From Bacillota bacterium (GTDB lineage Bacteria; Bacillota; Clostridia; Oscillospirales; Ruminococcaceae): a stretch of 12,420 nt of DNA. Where the stretch lies: contig JAKPGH010000115.1 of the NCBI GenBank assembly GCA_029550985.1, positions 5,001 through 17,420 of the forward strand, read 5' to 3'. This document shows, one piece after another, positions 1 to 5,813 of the stretch. The notes beneath the pieces were generated by a model. The model had not been told where the DNA came from and ran no database searches. It was given only the letters and a program-made list of their open reading frames with translations. The position numbers were made by a program, and so were the translations under genes. Each line of letters begins with the position of its first letter. The first letter of the stretch is position 1.

Positions 1-61
1 TTTTTTCTTTTTCAAGAAGCCTTTTCGGTTTCCTCAGCGCCGCGCATCAGGCAGCTTTAAG

Positions 62-90
62 ATAATAGCATATGCCTCCGGCGATGTCAA
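62..90 (-). promoter_or_regulatory. Strong sigma-A promoter firing out of the left edge
   Basis: Read on the minus strand, a perfect -35 TTGACA (85-90) and a -10 TATTAT (62-67) are separated by exactly 17 bp. Transcription would start near position 55 and run leftward out of the window. No convincing start codon with a ribosome binding site lies in the roughly 55 nt of leader that is visible, so the gene it serves begins beyond the left edge. It is downstream of ogg on the same strand and gives that next gene its own start. Confidence 0.75.
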
Positions 91-205
91 GGGGGTTTTG
101 GAGATATTTTGAATTTTTTGTGAGATTCCCATTTTATCCTGCCGAATCGCGCCTATATCCTAGATTTTCGGTGGGAAATTTCCTCTTTATATAATAAGGT
201 ATCGT

Positions 206-1039
206 TTACTTGAGTCCCTGCATTCTGGCGTAGTGAAACAGATATTGCTGAGCGATTCCCGCGGTGTCTTTTGCCCACTCCGGCAGCCCTTTTGGAAAAC
301 AGCGCTCCATCACCCGCTTCATCCAAACGTCCATGGGCACGCACTCCACCCGCCCTAGTCCATAAAGAAGGGCGCAGTCCGCCACCTTGGGGCCTACCCC
401 GTAAATTCGCATCAGCATTTCCCTTGCCTGGGGCAATGGCAACTTGGCCGCTTGGTCCAAACTGACTCGCTCTTCGCAGACGGCCCTGGCGGCATCCAAT
501 ATGTACTTGGCTCGAAAGCCGCAGCGGGCGGGAGCCAAATCCTCCACCGTCATGGCGGCCAACCGTTGGGGTGTGGGAAAGGCATAACCACCCCGAATCG
601 GTTCCCCCGCCAACCGGCACAGCCGGTCAATCATCCCCTTGTTGCGGACAATGTTGTTGTTCTGGCTCATGATAAAGGAGCATAGAGCCTCCCACCCGTC
701 CTGTCGGAGCACCCGGATGCCCGGAGCATATTCCACCGCCTGCCGGAGCACCGGGTCCCGGCAAAACAGCTCCTTGAGTTTGCCATATTCCCGGTCCAGG
801 TCAAAGTAGCGTTTCCACCGGACGTGAAACTCCTCCTCGCTCACTCCATACAGCACCACGTCCTCTCCCCGCCGCTGAATTTCCAGAACGCGTCCCAGGG
901 CGATGCCGCGAAAAGCATCCTCCCCCACCTGCTCCCAGCGAAAAGCCTGCCCGCAGTCCAAAGTGGCGGCCAAATCGAAGTGGCGGGCGCCTTTTAAGAT
1001 GTAGTCGTTGCCCGCAACTTCTCCCGCCGTATAATCCAT
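206..1039 (-). CDS. ogg: 8-oxoguanine DNA glycosylase / AP lyase
   Basis: Base-excision repair enzyme that removes 8-oxoguanine opposite cytosine and nicks the abasic site. From the chosen ATG the protein is 277 residues. An N-terminal OGG_N-like domain is followed by a helix-hairpin-helix GPD domain. The SFIMSQNNNI segment (about 121-130) matches the Asn-rich motif of OGG1. In GVGPKVADC the Lys at about 218 is the expected Schiff-base lysine, and the Asp of VPMDVW (about 237) is the catalytic aspartate. The frame is open to a TTG at 1060, but ATG at 1039 is preferred because AAAGGTG lies 9 nt ahead of it. The gene is transcribed away from the rest of the window. Length and motifs are complete. 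No clear terminator follows it. Confidence 0.93.
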   Translation of the reverse strand: MDYTAGEVAGNDYILKGARHFDLAATLDCGQAFRWEQVGEDAFRGIALGRVLEIQRRGEDVVLYGVSEEEFHVRWKRYFDLDREYGKLKELFCRDPVLRQAVEYAPGIRVLRQDGWEALCSFIMSQNNNIVRNKGMIDRLCRLAGEPIRGGYAFPTPQRLAAMTVEDLAPARCGFRAKYILDAARAVCEERVSLDQAAKLPLPQAREMLMRIYGVGPKVADCALLYGLGRVECVPMDVWMKRVMERCFPKGLPEWAKDTAGIAQQYLFHYARMQGLK

Positions 1040-1203
1040 GGTTAACAACACCTTTATCAACTCAAAGTTTGCCTTTAATCAAAAGCCGATTACAATACCA
1101 TCCGTATTCTTTTGGGGCCGTTCATCCTTACACCTCAAACGTTGAAAACCGGCCCCCGGTGGAATAGTTCCTCTGTCGAAAAATCTTGAAACAGGACGAA
1201 TTC

Positions 1204-1212
1204 AGTATAGCA
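1204..1212 (-). promoter_or_regulatory. Candidate extended -10 promoter for ogg
   Basis: On the minus strand TGC-TATACT forms an extended -10 element (TGn plus hexamer, 1204-1212), about 165 bp ahead of the ogg start. No good -35 lies at the right distance; a TTGACG is present but only 11 bp upstream. The long leader includes a small perfect hairpin (ACCGG/CCGGT, 1148-1160) followed by four Ts, which could be a weak attenuator. This is an inference from motif match only. Confidence 0.4.
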
Positions 1213-1332
1213 GAAACCGGCGTCAAAATCATGAACAAAGTATAAACCCGCATAACAAAGCCATCTCTCCCATGGTAAAGGGAGTAAAACTATTTGTTGA
1301 ACCCACCCCCTTATTCACTCCCGCTGAATGGA

Positions 1333-1430
1333 AAATCCACAAGAAAAAAAATTTCCCCCCACGAAAAAATCAGGATTTCCACACTTTCCACAGAGTTTTC
1401 CACAGCTTTTTTACGGGCGGCGGTGGATAA
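1333..1430. promoter_or_regulatory. DnaA-box-like cluster (possible origin or DnaA-regulated site)
   Basis: Five 9-mers resemble the DnaA box TTATCCACA within about 100 bp: AAATCCACA (1333-1341), ATTTCCACA (1375-1383), CTTTCCACA (1384-1392), TTTTCCACA (1396-1404) and, on the other strand, TTATCCACC (1422-1430). The last two differ from consensus at one position and the others at two. The middle three are nearly contiguous. An AT-rich stretch follows at about 1431-1475. This architecture is typical of bacterial origins and of the dnaA promoter. No dnaA or dnaN is in the window, and no clear DnaA-trio repeat was seen. It could instead be a DnaA titration or regulatory site. Confidence 0.55.
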
Positions 1431-1451
1431 CTTTATTACAGCAAGTATAAT
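1424..1451 (+). promoter_or_regulatory. Candidate promoter overlapping a DnaA box
   Basis: TATAAT at 1446-1451 has a partial -35, TGGATA (1424-1429), with a 16-bp spacer. The -35 lies inside the DnaA-box-like site at 1422-1430, so DnaA binding would be expected to block or modulate it. It points toward the small gene at 1692, leaving a leader of about 235 nt. The -35 is weak, and the TATAAT may simply belong to an AT-rich unwinding element. Confidence 0.35.
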
Positions 1452-1691
1452 ATTCAAATTTCTCCTGAATATGGTCACGGCTTTTTCTGGTTCCGCAAAT
1501 TTGTTCGCCGCCTATTTCACAACATATGGAAACAGACTGTCTGTCAACCACTAGAGCTAGTGCTGTTTTTTCATGCGCATACGCTGTTTATGCCAATGTT
1601 GTTTCCTAAAAAGAGGGAATACTGGAGAAAATTCGGGGGATAATGAGGAAGAATACAACGGCACAACGCCAGGTTACAGGTGGAATTGGTC

Positions 1692-1949
1692 ATGGTGAAA
1701 GGAATCAATCGCAATATCATTGAAATTGCAGAAACCGGCAACGAAGTGTTTGAGCGGGCCATATTAATCGTCCGCCCCGACAGCACCGACAAGGATGCCA
1801 GCACGCTGGAGGCCCACGCCCGCCGCTACCTGGGGGGATTGCGTCCCCGGCGCATTTGGGTGTCCCGCCGGTGGCCGGCAGTGGTTTTGCGTTATTTGGG
1901 TGCGGCGGGAGCAGGTTCCCTCATCACTTGGCTGGTTCTGCAATTGTAG
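1692..1949 (+). CDS. Small conserved-looking protein with a C-terminal membrane helix
   Basis: 85 residues, function not recognised. The N-terminal half (MVKGINRNIIEI ... FERAILIVRPD) is a compact mixed segment reminiscent of short Clostridia hypothetical proteins that begin MVKG and carry an F-x-x-A-I-x-I-V-R motif. A basic stretch follows (RPRRIWVSRRW, about 51-61). The C-terminus (about 63-84) is hydrophobic enough to be one membrane helix, so a tail-anchored cytoplasmic protein is plausible. ATG at 1692 is chosen over GTG at 1680 because AGGTGG sits 8 nt ahead of it. The stop overlaps the -35 region of the rlmB promoter. The family resemblance is from memory and unverified. Confidence 0.7.
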   Translation: MVKGINRNIIEIAETGNEVFERAILIVRPDSTDKDASTLEAHARRYLGGLRPRRIWVSRRWPAVVLRYLGAAGAGSLITWLVLQL

Positions 1950-1972
1950 AATGTCAAATTTTGTGTTATAAT
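1944..1972 (+). promoter_or_regulatory. Promoter for rlmB
   Basis: TTGTAG (1944-1949), a 17-bp spacer and TATAAT (1967-1972) with the extended TG at 1964-1965. The start would be near 1979, giving an rlmB leader of about 120 nt. The -35 overlaps the stop codon of the small upstream gene, so rlmB has its own promoter besides any read-through. Confidence 0.65.
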
Positions 1973-2044
1973 GGCTACAACCAACGTTTTGAAGTTTTGC
2001 GGGCACAGGGCCGGTTTTTTCCCGCTATCTGCCCATGAATTTCA

Positions 2045-2072
2045 ATGGGGTCTGTATAATCATCAGACCCAT
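2045..2072 (+). other. Hairpin in the rlmB leader
   Basis: ATGGGGTCTG (2045-2054) pairs with CAGACCCAT (2064-2072), with one bulged G and a 9-nt loop, ending 11 nt before the AAGGTGG ribosome binding site. Just upstream, GCGGG can pair with CCCGC, or the overlapping GGGCA with TGCCC (about 1999-2035), as alternatives. There is no U-run, so this is not a terminator. It may affect ribosome access or RNA stability, but that is inference. Confidence 0.45.
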
Positions 2073-2098
2073 ACATATTGCATAAGGTGGCAGACTCC

Positions 2099-2839
2099 AT
2101 GACATCTCTTTCCAACAGCGACATGATATATGGCCGTGGGCCGGTACGGGAGCTGCTGCGCAGCGACAGGCAAACGGAATATCTTTTGGTGCAAAAAGGG
2201 CTGGAAGGCTCGTTGGGCCAGCTGATTGCTCTGGCAAAACAGAAGGGTATCCCCGTCAAGGAAGTTGACGCCCGCAAACTGGAGGAGCTGTCCGGCGGCG
2301 GCAACCACCAGGGCGTGGCGGCGCAGGTGTCGGCTGCCCGCTACTATGAGCTGGAGGATTTGTTAAACCGGGCGGGAGACGAGCCTCCCTTCCTTGTCAT
2401 TGCCGATGAAATTGAGGACCCCCACAATCTGGGCGCCATCATCCGCACAGCGGAGGCGGCGGGGGCCCATGGTTTGATTGTGCCCAAACGGCGCAGCGCC
2501 GGCCTTTCCCAAACGGTGGCCAAAACCTCGGCGGGGGCGGTGGAGCACCTTCCGGTGGCGAGGGTTGCCAACCTGCCCGCCACCATTCAGCTGCTCAAGG
2601 AGCGGGGCATTTGGATTTACGGCGCCCATATGGAAGGAGTCCCCTACACCCAGGTGGACTTTTCAGGACCTGCGGCTCTGGTGCTGGGCTCGGAAGGCCG
2701 GGGGCTGGGCCGCCTCGTGCGGGAAAGCTGCGATATGCTGGTTTCCATTCCCATGTACGGGAAAATGAACTCACTTAACGTATCGGTGGCAGGGGGGATT
2801 CTCCTGTACGAAATCGCTCGCCGCCGGACCACAAAATAA
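2099..2839 (+). CDS. rlmB: 23S rRNA (guanosine-2'-O-)-methyltransferase RlmB (SpoU/TrmH family)
   Basis: Transfers a methyl group from SAM to the 2'-O of a guanosine in 23S rRNA (G2251 in E. coli). The protein has 246 residues, normal for the family. The N-terminal SpoU substrate-binding domain starts at IYGRGPVRELL (about 10-20). The trefoil-knot SPOUT domain shows all three motifs: DPHNLGAIIRTAEAAG (about 107-122, with the conserved Asn and Arg), LGSEGRGL (196-203) and IPMYGKMNSLNVSVA (217-231). ATG at 2099 is preferred over TTG at 2078 because AAGGTGG lies 8 nt upstream and the family starts close to this point. The next gene starts 27 bp downstream with no terminator between, so they are probably co-transcribed. 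The B. subtilis orthologue is sometimes named yacO. Confidence 0.93.
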   Translation: MTSLSNSDMIYGRGPVRELLRSDRQTEYLLVQKGLEGSLGQLIALAKQKGIPVKEVDARKLEELSGGGNHQGVAAQVSAARYYELEDLLNRAGDEPPFLVIADEIEDPHNLGAIIRTAEAAGAHGLIVPKRRSAGLSQTVAKTSAGAVEHLPVARVANLPATIQLLKERGIWIYGAHMEGVPYTQVDFSGPAALVLGSEGRGLGRLVRESCDMLVSIPMYGKMNSLNVSVAGGILLYEIARRRTTK

Positions 2840-2866
2840 CGGCAGAACATTCAGGAGTGCGCGGGT

Positions 2867-5242
2867 ATGGATAAAAACTACAAGGTAGACGACATCCTGC
2901 TGGAAATTAAAACAAAGAAGAGCCGTCAAAAGGGGCAGGAACCGGCGGTGGGGCCCAAGCAGTCCTCCGTCGAGGGGTTTCCCACCCTTCGCAAGGAAAA
3001 GCCCCTTCCCCAGGAGGAGGAACCCTTGCGGCAGCCGCGGCCGTCGGTCGCCGCAAGTTCCAAAGTGCAAACGGGCAGCGTGACGGAAGAAGTGGAGCTT
3101 CCCCCCCTCCAGGAGGAGCGGAAGGACCCGCTGCGGTTTGACGGTCACGTCCAGTCCCTCACCGACCGGGCCCGCATGCGCCAAAGCCGTTACGGGCGCT
3201 TCGGGGCGCCCCCACAGCAGCCCCAGCAACAGGGCTCGGTCATCGACTTCTCCGCCTTCCGGGCGGGGGTAATGCAGGCGGCGGGCATTGAGGAAGACGA
3301 AGCAGAAGTGGCGGGTAAAACCCAGGTTATCCCCAAACTCTCCAAGCCCAATTTGGATGAGCTGCGCAAACGCGGCCCCACCATTCTGGGCGTGGTGGAC
3401 GAAGACGACGAAGAGCTCCTGGATTTGGAAATGGACCTGGACGACGACGAGGACGAGGAGGACTACGAGGAGGACGAGGAAATTCCCCGTCCCGCCATTG
3501 ATTTTTCCGAATACAACTCGGTGGAGGACCGCCGGGATGTGGCCATCGACATTGCCCGAGTCAAGTTGTGGCTGGTGATTCGGCTGCTGGTCACCGGCAT
3601 TTTGTCGGGAACCCTGCTGTATCTGGTGATTTCTGCCAAGTACCTGAAGATGCCGCTTCCCGTCTTTTTGGCTCCCGAGCAGCATTTAAGGCCCTACTTA
3701 CTGGCTTTGACGGTTTTGACGGTGCTCACGGCTCTGGTGGGCAGTTCGGCCGTGGGGGGCGGGCTCATCAGCTTCTTTAAGATGCGGGCCAACTCCGATT
3801 CCCTGGCCGCCCTTGCCATGTTGGGAGCCATCGGGCAGTGTGTCTATGCCACCGTCCGCTCCGAAAGCGGCGCGGTGCATCCTGAGGACCTCACCCTTTA
3901 CTGTGCTGTGGCGGCCATCAGCATGTTCTTCAATGCTCTCGGCAAGATGAACATGATTTCCCGGATTCAGGCCAACTTTAAAATCATCTCCTCCGACCGG
4001 CCCAAAAAGGCGGTGCTCCTTGCCGACGACGAGAGCTTTTGCCGCCACTTTGTCAAGGGAACGCCCCGGCGCCCTGCGGTGGCGGTGGCGGCCAAGGCCG
4101 ACTTCTTCACCGATTTTCTTGCCCTTTCCTACTCTGACAAGTACGACGTGGGCATCAACCGGGTGGTGGCTCCCATCTGCCTGGCGGGAGCCGCGGTGGT
4201 GGGGCTTCTCACCTTCATCTTCACCAAAGGACAGATGGCGTCGGCCATCACCGCCTTTACCGCCATTCTCTGCGTTTGCTCCACCTTTTCCGCCACCTTT
4301 ATTGAAAACGTGCCGTTGGGCAAGCTCACCGGCAAGCTGGCGCCCAAAGGCGGCATGGTGAGCGGCAACAAGGCGGTGGAGGATTTCTGCGACATCTCCG
4401 CTTTGGTTTTGTCCGAAAACGACCTCTTCCCCAAAGGGCACATTCAGATTCACGGCATCAAGGCGCTGGAAAACGGACGGGTGGACGAAGCTATTCTGGA
4501 CGTCGCCAGCGTGGTCTGCGCCGCCAACAGCGCCATGAGCCACGTCTTTCTGGAAATGGTGGGAGGCAACAAACAGCTGCTGAAAAAAGTGGAGAACATC
4601 TCCTACGAAAACGCCCGGGGAATTTCCGCCTGGGTGGATTCCCGCCGGGTGCTCATCGGCAACGCCAAGATGATGCAATCCCACGGCGTTTCCATGGTGG
4701 AGGACAACATCAACCCCAAACTCCTGCAGGAAGGCTACGAGGTCTTTTATCTGGCGGTGGGCGGGGAACTGGCCGCCCGTTTCCTGGTCAGCTACCACAT
4801 CGACGAGGATTTGGCGGTGGAGCTGGACCACATGGCATCGCTGGGGAAAACCCTCATCGTCTACACGGTGGACCCCAATCTCAGCCCGGAAAAAATCTGG
4901 TCCCTCTACGGCTATCCTCAGAATTTAATTAAAATTGTGCCGGCGGAACTGCACCCGCAGTACCAGGCTCTCACGGCTCCCCGCCCCGAGGCCATGGCGG
5001 AAATCGCCTACACCGGCCGGGCCGCCACCATGGTCAGCGCCCTTCGCGCCTGTATCGCAGCCCGCTCCTCCATTCTGGCGGCAACCGTGGTGCAGCTGGT
5101 TCAAATCGCTTTGGGTTACGGGCTCATTGCCCTGGTGGCCTTCCTGGGCACCATCAACACCATAACGGTTCCGGTGCTGGCGGCCTATCAGCTGTTCTGG
5201 TTTGTGGTCATCTGGTTGGTGCAAAAAATACGTTCCGCGTAA
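2867..5242 (+). CDS. P-type-ATPase-like membrane protein lacking catalytic motifs (pseudo-ATPase)
   Basis: 791 residues; the precise family is not recognised. Residues 1-230 look disordered and cytoplasmic, with a very acidic run at about 177-206. About eight membrane helices follow: roughly 232-256, 276-303, 311-329, 342-358, 433-453, 456-480, 735-760 and 764-786. The helix/loop order, and the KGGMVSGNKAVEDF segment (494-507) after the sixth helix, recall heavy-metal P-type ATPases. A GISAWVDSRRVLIGN segment (585-599) resembles their nucleotide domain. The DKTGT phosphorylation motif is replaced by SENDL (516-520), TGD reads TVD (667-669), no GDGxND is present, and the short 359-432 loop lacks a TGES actuator motif. 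ATP-driven transport is therefore unlikely; a scaffold or sensor role is possible but unproven. AGGAG lies 9 nt before the ATG. Confidence 0.85.
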   Translation: MDKNYKVDDILLEIKTKKSRQKGQEPAVGPKQSSVEGFPTLRKEKPLPQEEEPLRQPRPSVAASSKVQTGSVTEEVELPPLQEERKDPLRFDGHVQSLTDRARMRQSRYGRFGAPPQQPQQQGSVIDFSAFRAGVMQAAGIEEDEAEVAGKTQVIPKLSKPNLDELRKRGPTILGVVDEDDEELLDLEMDLDDDEDEEDYEEDEEIPRPAIDFSEYNSVEDRRDVAIDIARVKLWLVIRLLVTGILSGTLLYLVISAKYLKMPLPVFLAPEQHLRPYLLALTVLTVLTALVGSSAVGGGLISFFKMRANSDSLAALAMLGAIGQCVYATVRSESGAVHPEDLTLYCAVAAISMFFNALGKMNMISRIQANFKIISSDRPKKAVLLADDESFCRHFVKGTPRRPAVAVAAKADFFTDFLALSYSDKYDVGINRVVAPICLAGAAVVGLLTFIFTKGQMASAITAFTAILCVCSTFSATFIENVPLGKLTGKLAPKGGMVSGNKAVEDFCDISALVLSENDLFPKGHIQIHGIKALENGRVDEAILDVASVVCAANSAMSHVFLEMVGGNKQLLKKVENISYENARGISAWVDSRRVLIGNAKMMQSHGVSMVEDNINPKLLQEGYEVFYLAVGGELAARFLVSYHIDEDLAVELDHMASLGKTLIVYTVDPNLSPEKIWSLYGYPQNLIKIVPAELHPQYQALTAPRPEAMAEIAYTGRAATMVSALRACIAARSSILAATVVQLVQIALGYGLIALVAFLGTINTITVPVLAAYQLFWFVVIWLVQKIRSA

Positions 5243-5254
5243 AGCTTTGTCTTC

Positions 5255-5290
5255 GGCAGCCGACCTTCAAGTCGGCTGCCTTTTTATTAT
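5255..5290 (+). terminator. Intrinsic terminator after the rlmB operon
   Basis: GGCAGCCGAC (5255-5264) pairs perfectly over 10 bp with GTCGGCTGCC (5271-5280) around the loop CTTCAA, followed by TTTTTATTATT. It begins 12 nt after the stop codon of the P-type-ATPase-like gene and closes that transcription unit. Confidence 0.95.
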
Positions 5291-5325
5291 TATAGGAAGG
5301 TTATTTTGCATCGTGACATAAACTG

Positions 5326-5380
5326 TATTTGCTTTCATCATGATTTTGGTGCAATTGGGCAATAAAAGCAAATAAAAGCA
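5326..5380. repeat. Tandem and inverted repeats abutting the cold-shock promoter
   Basis: AATAAAAGCA occurs twice in perfect tandem (5361-5370 and 5371-5380), ending one base before the -35 of the cold-shock promoter. TATTTGCTTT (5326-5335) and AAAGCAAATA (5365-5374) form a perfect 10-bp inverted repeat with a 29-nt spacer. The A-rich tract could serve as an UP element, or the repeats could be a regulator binding site. No matching regulator is in the window. Confidence 0.5.
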
Positions 5381-5381
5381 G

Positions 5382-5410
5382 TTGACATTCCCCTGCGGCC
5401 GTGATATACT
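5382..5410 (+). promoter_or_regulatory. Near-consensus promoter of the cold-shock gene
   Basis: TTGACA (5382-5387), a 17-bp spacer and TATACT (5405-5410) with the extended TG at 5402-5403. The start is expected near 5417, so the leader to the cold-shock start codon is about 138 nt, a long leader of the kind usual for cold-shock genes. Confidence 0.9.
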
Positions 5411-5448
5411 AACGTCAGTGTTTCAAAGTCGCCAGATGCTCATATGCT

Positions 5449-5506
5449 TCACATGTTTGTGTTAGTCATTGAACGTTTGATGATTGACACAAGCATGTGA
5501 TTTTTT
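5449..5506 (+). terminator. Long hairpin plus U6 inside the cold-shock leader (attenuator-like)
   Basis: Positions 5449-5469 pair with 5480-5500 over 21 consecutive base pairs in RNA (18 Watson-Crick, 3 G-U), closing a 10-nt loop. TTTTTT follows directly (5501-5506). This is a textbook terminator shape, yet it lies between a strong promoter and the cold-shock gene, 49 nt before its start codon. TCATATGCTT (5440-5449) can also pair with AAGCATGTGA (5491-5500, one G-U), which would break the terminator stem. Attenuation, or a stand-alone RNA of about 90 nt with read-through into the gene, are both possible. Confidence 0.75.
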
Positions 5507-5554
5507 ATGACTAAGGGTCGTTTGGAATCACAGCAATTATTAGGAGGTTCCACA

Positions 5555-5764
5555 ATGTACAACGGTACTGTAAAATGGTTCAACGCAGAAAAAGGTTTTG
5601 GCTTTATCTCCAACGATAACGGTGGCGAGGATGTCTTCGTGCACTTCTCCGCAATCGTTGCCGAGGGATACAAGACTCTGAACGAGGGACAGAAAGTCAC
5701 CTTCGATACCGAAATCGACCCTAAGAACAACAAGCTGCGGGCCGTCAACGTCGTAGCTCTCTAA
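5555..5764 (+). CDS. csp: Cold-shock protein (CspA family)
   Basis: 69 residues, the standard size of a single cold-shock domain. This is an OB-fold protein that binds single-stranded RNA and DNA and acts as an RNA chaperone. RNP1 is seen as KGFGFI and RNP2 as DVFVHF, with the N-terminal GTVKWFNAEKGFGF signature intact. AGGAGG lies 7 nt before ATG 5555. The same frame is open upstream to ATG 5507, but that start sits directly after the leader hairpin, has no ribosome binding site, and would add 16 residues not found in the family. It is a single-gene unit between two terminators, with its own strong promoter and a structured leader that suggests post-initiation control. Which paralogue it is cannot be told from sequence. 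Confidence 0.97.
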   Translation: MYNGTVKWFNAEKGFGFISNDNGGEDVFVHFSAIVAEGYKTLNEGQKVTFDTEIDPKNNKLRAVNVVAL

Positions 5765-5776
5765 AACCTTGCAAAG

Positions 5777-5813
5777 AAAAACGCGTCTGTCGCTAAGGCA
5801 GACGCGTTTTTTT
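5777..5813. terminator. Bidirectional terminator between csp and the convergent dehydrogenase
   Basis: ACGCGTCTG (5781-5789) pairs with CAGACGCGT (5799-5807) around a 9-nt loop, flanked by AAAA on the left and a T-run (5807-5813) on the right. It therefore works as a U-tailed hairpin on both strands. It serves csp on the plus strand and the dehydrogenase on the minus strand, whose stop codon (5813-5815) touches its edge. Confidence 0.93.

Larger units (their letters stand above)
1040..1691. other. 650-bp divergent intergenic region
   Basis: No convincing gene was seen here. From left to right it holds the ogg leader, a small hairpin (CTCCC/GGGAG, 1267-1284), a cluster of DnaA-box-like sites (1333-1430), an AT-rich stretch with a TATAAT (about 1431-1475), and two tight inverted repeats. 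The first repeat is ACAGAC-T-GTCTGT (1532-1544). The second is CACTAG-AG-CTAGTG (1549-1562), followed 3 nt later by six Ts (1566-1571), which could be a weak terminator. The remaining sequence up to 1691 is the leader of the small downstream gene. Open frames crossing the region lack ribosome binding sites and cover the DnaA sites. Confidence 0.7.

Noticed and set aside
1090..1125. Minus-strand 11-codon frame in the ogg leader with GAGGTG upstream
   Set aside because: A reasonable ribosome binding site but no supporting feature such as conserved or regulatory codons; chance is likely.
1294..1554. Open plus-strand frame of 86 codons across the DnaA-box cluster
   Set aside because: It starts at TTG without a ribosome binding site, has no family-like sequence, and its length is explained by chance over a regulatory region.
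1549..1571. CACTAG/CTAGTG inverted repeat with six Ts as a terminator
   Set aside because: Only about five usable base pairs and a 3-nt gap before the Ts, with no gene upstream on that strand; it is kept only as a note in the intergenic description.
1643..1723. Short frame (26 codons) overlapping the start of the small membrane protein, with GGGGGA just ahead
   Set aside because: The spacing to the ATG is too short, the product is unremarkable, and the overlapping gene has a better ribosome binding site.
2771..3685. Long minus-strand open frame opposite the acidic tail of the P-type-like gene
   Set aside because: Low-complexity translation rich in Gln, Leu, Val and Gly, no ribosome binding site, antisense to a convincing gene. 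The same applies to the long antisense frames at 3698-4831, 6757-7740, 8956-9588, 9802-10689 and 11349-12125.
5507..5554. Upstream ATG giving the cold-shock protein a 16-residue extension
   Set aside because: No ribosome binding site; the start would lie right after the U-run of the hairpin. AGGAGG and family length fix the start at 5555.
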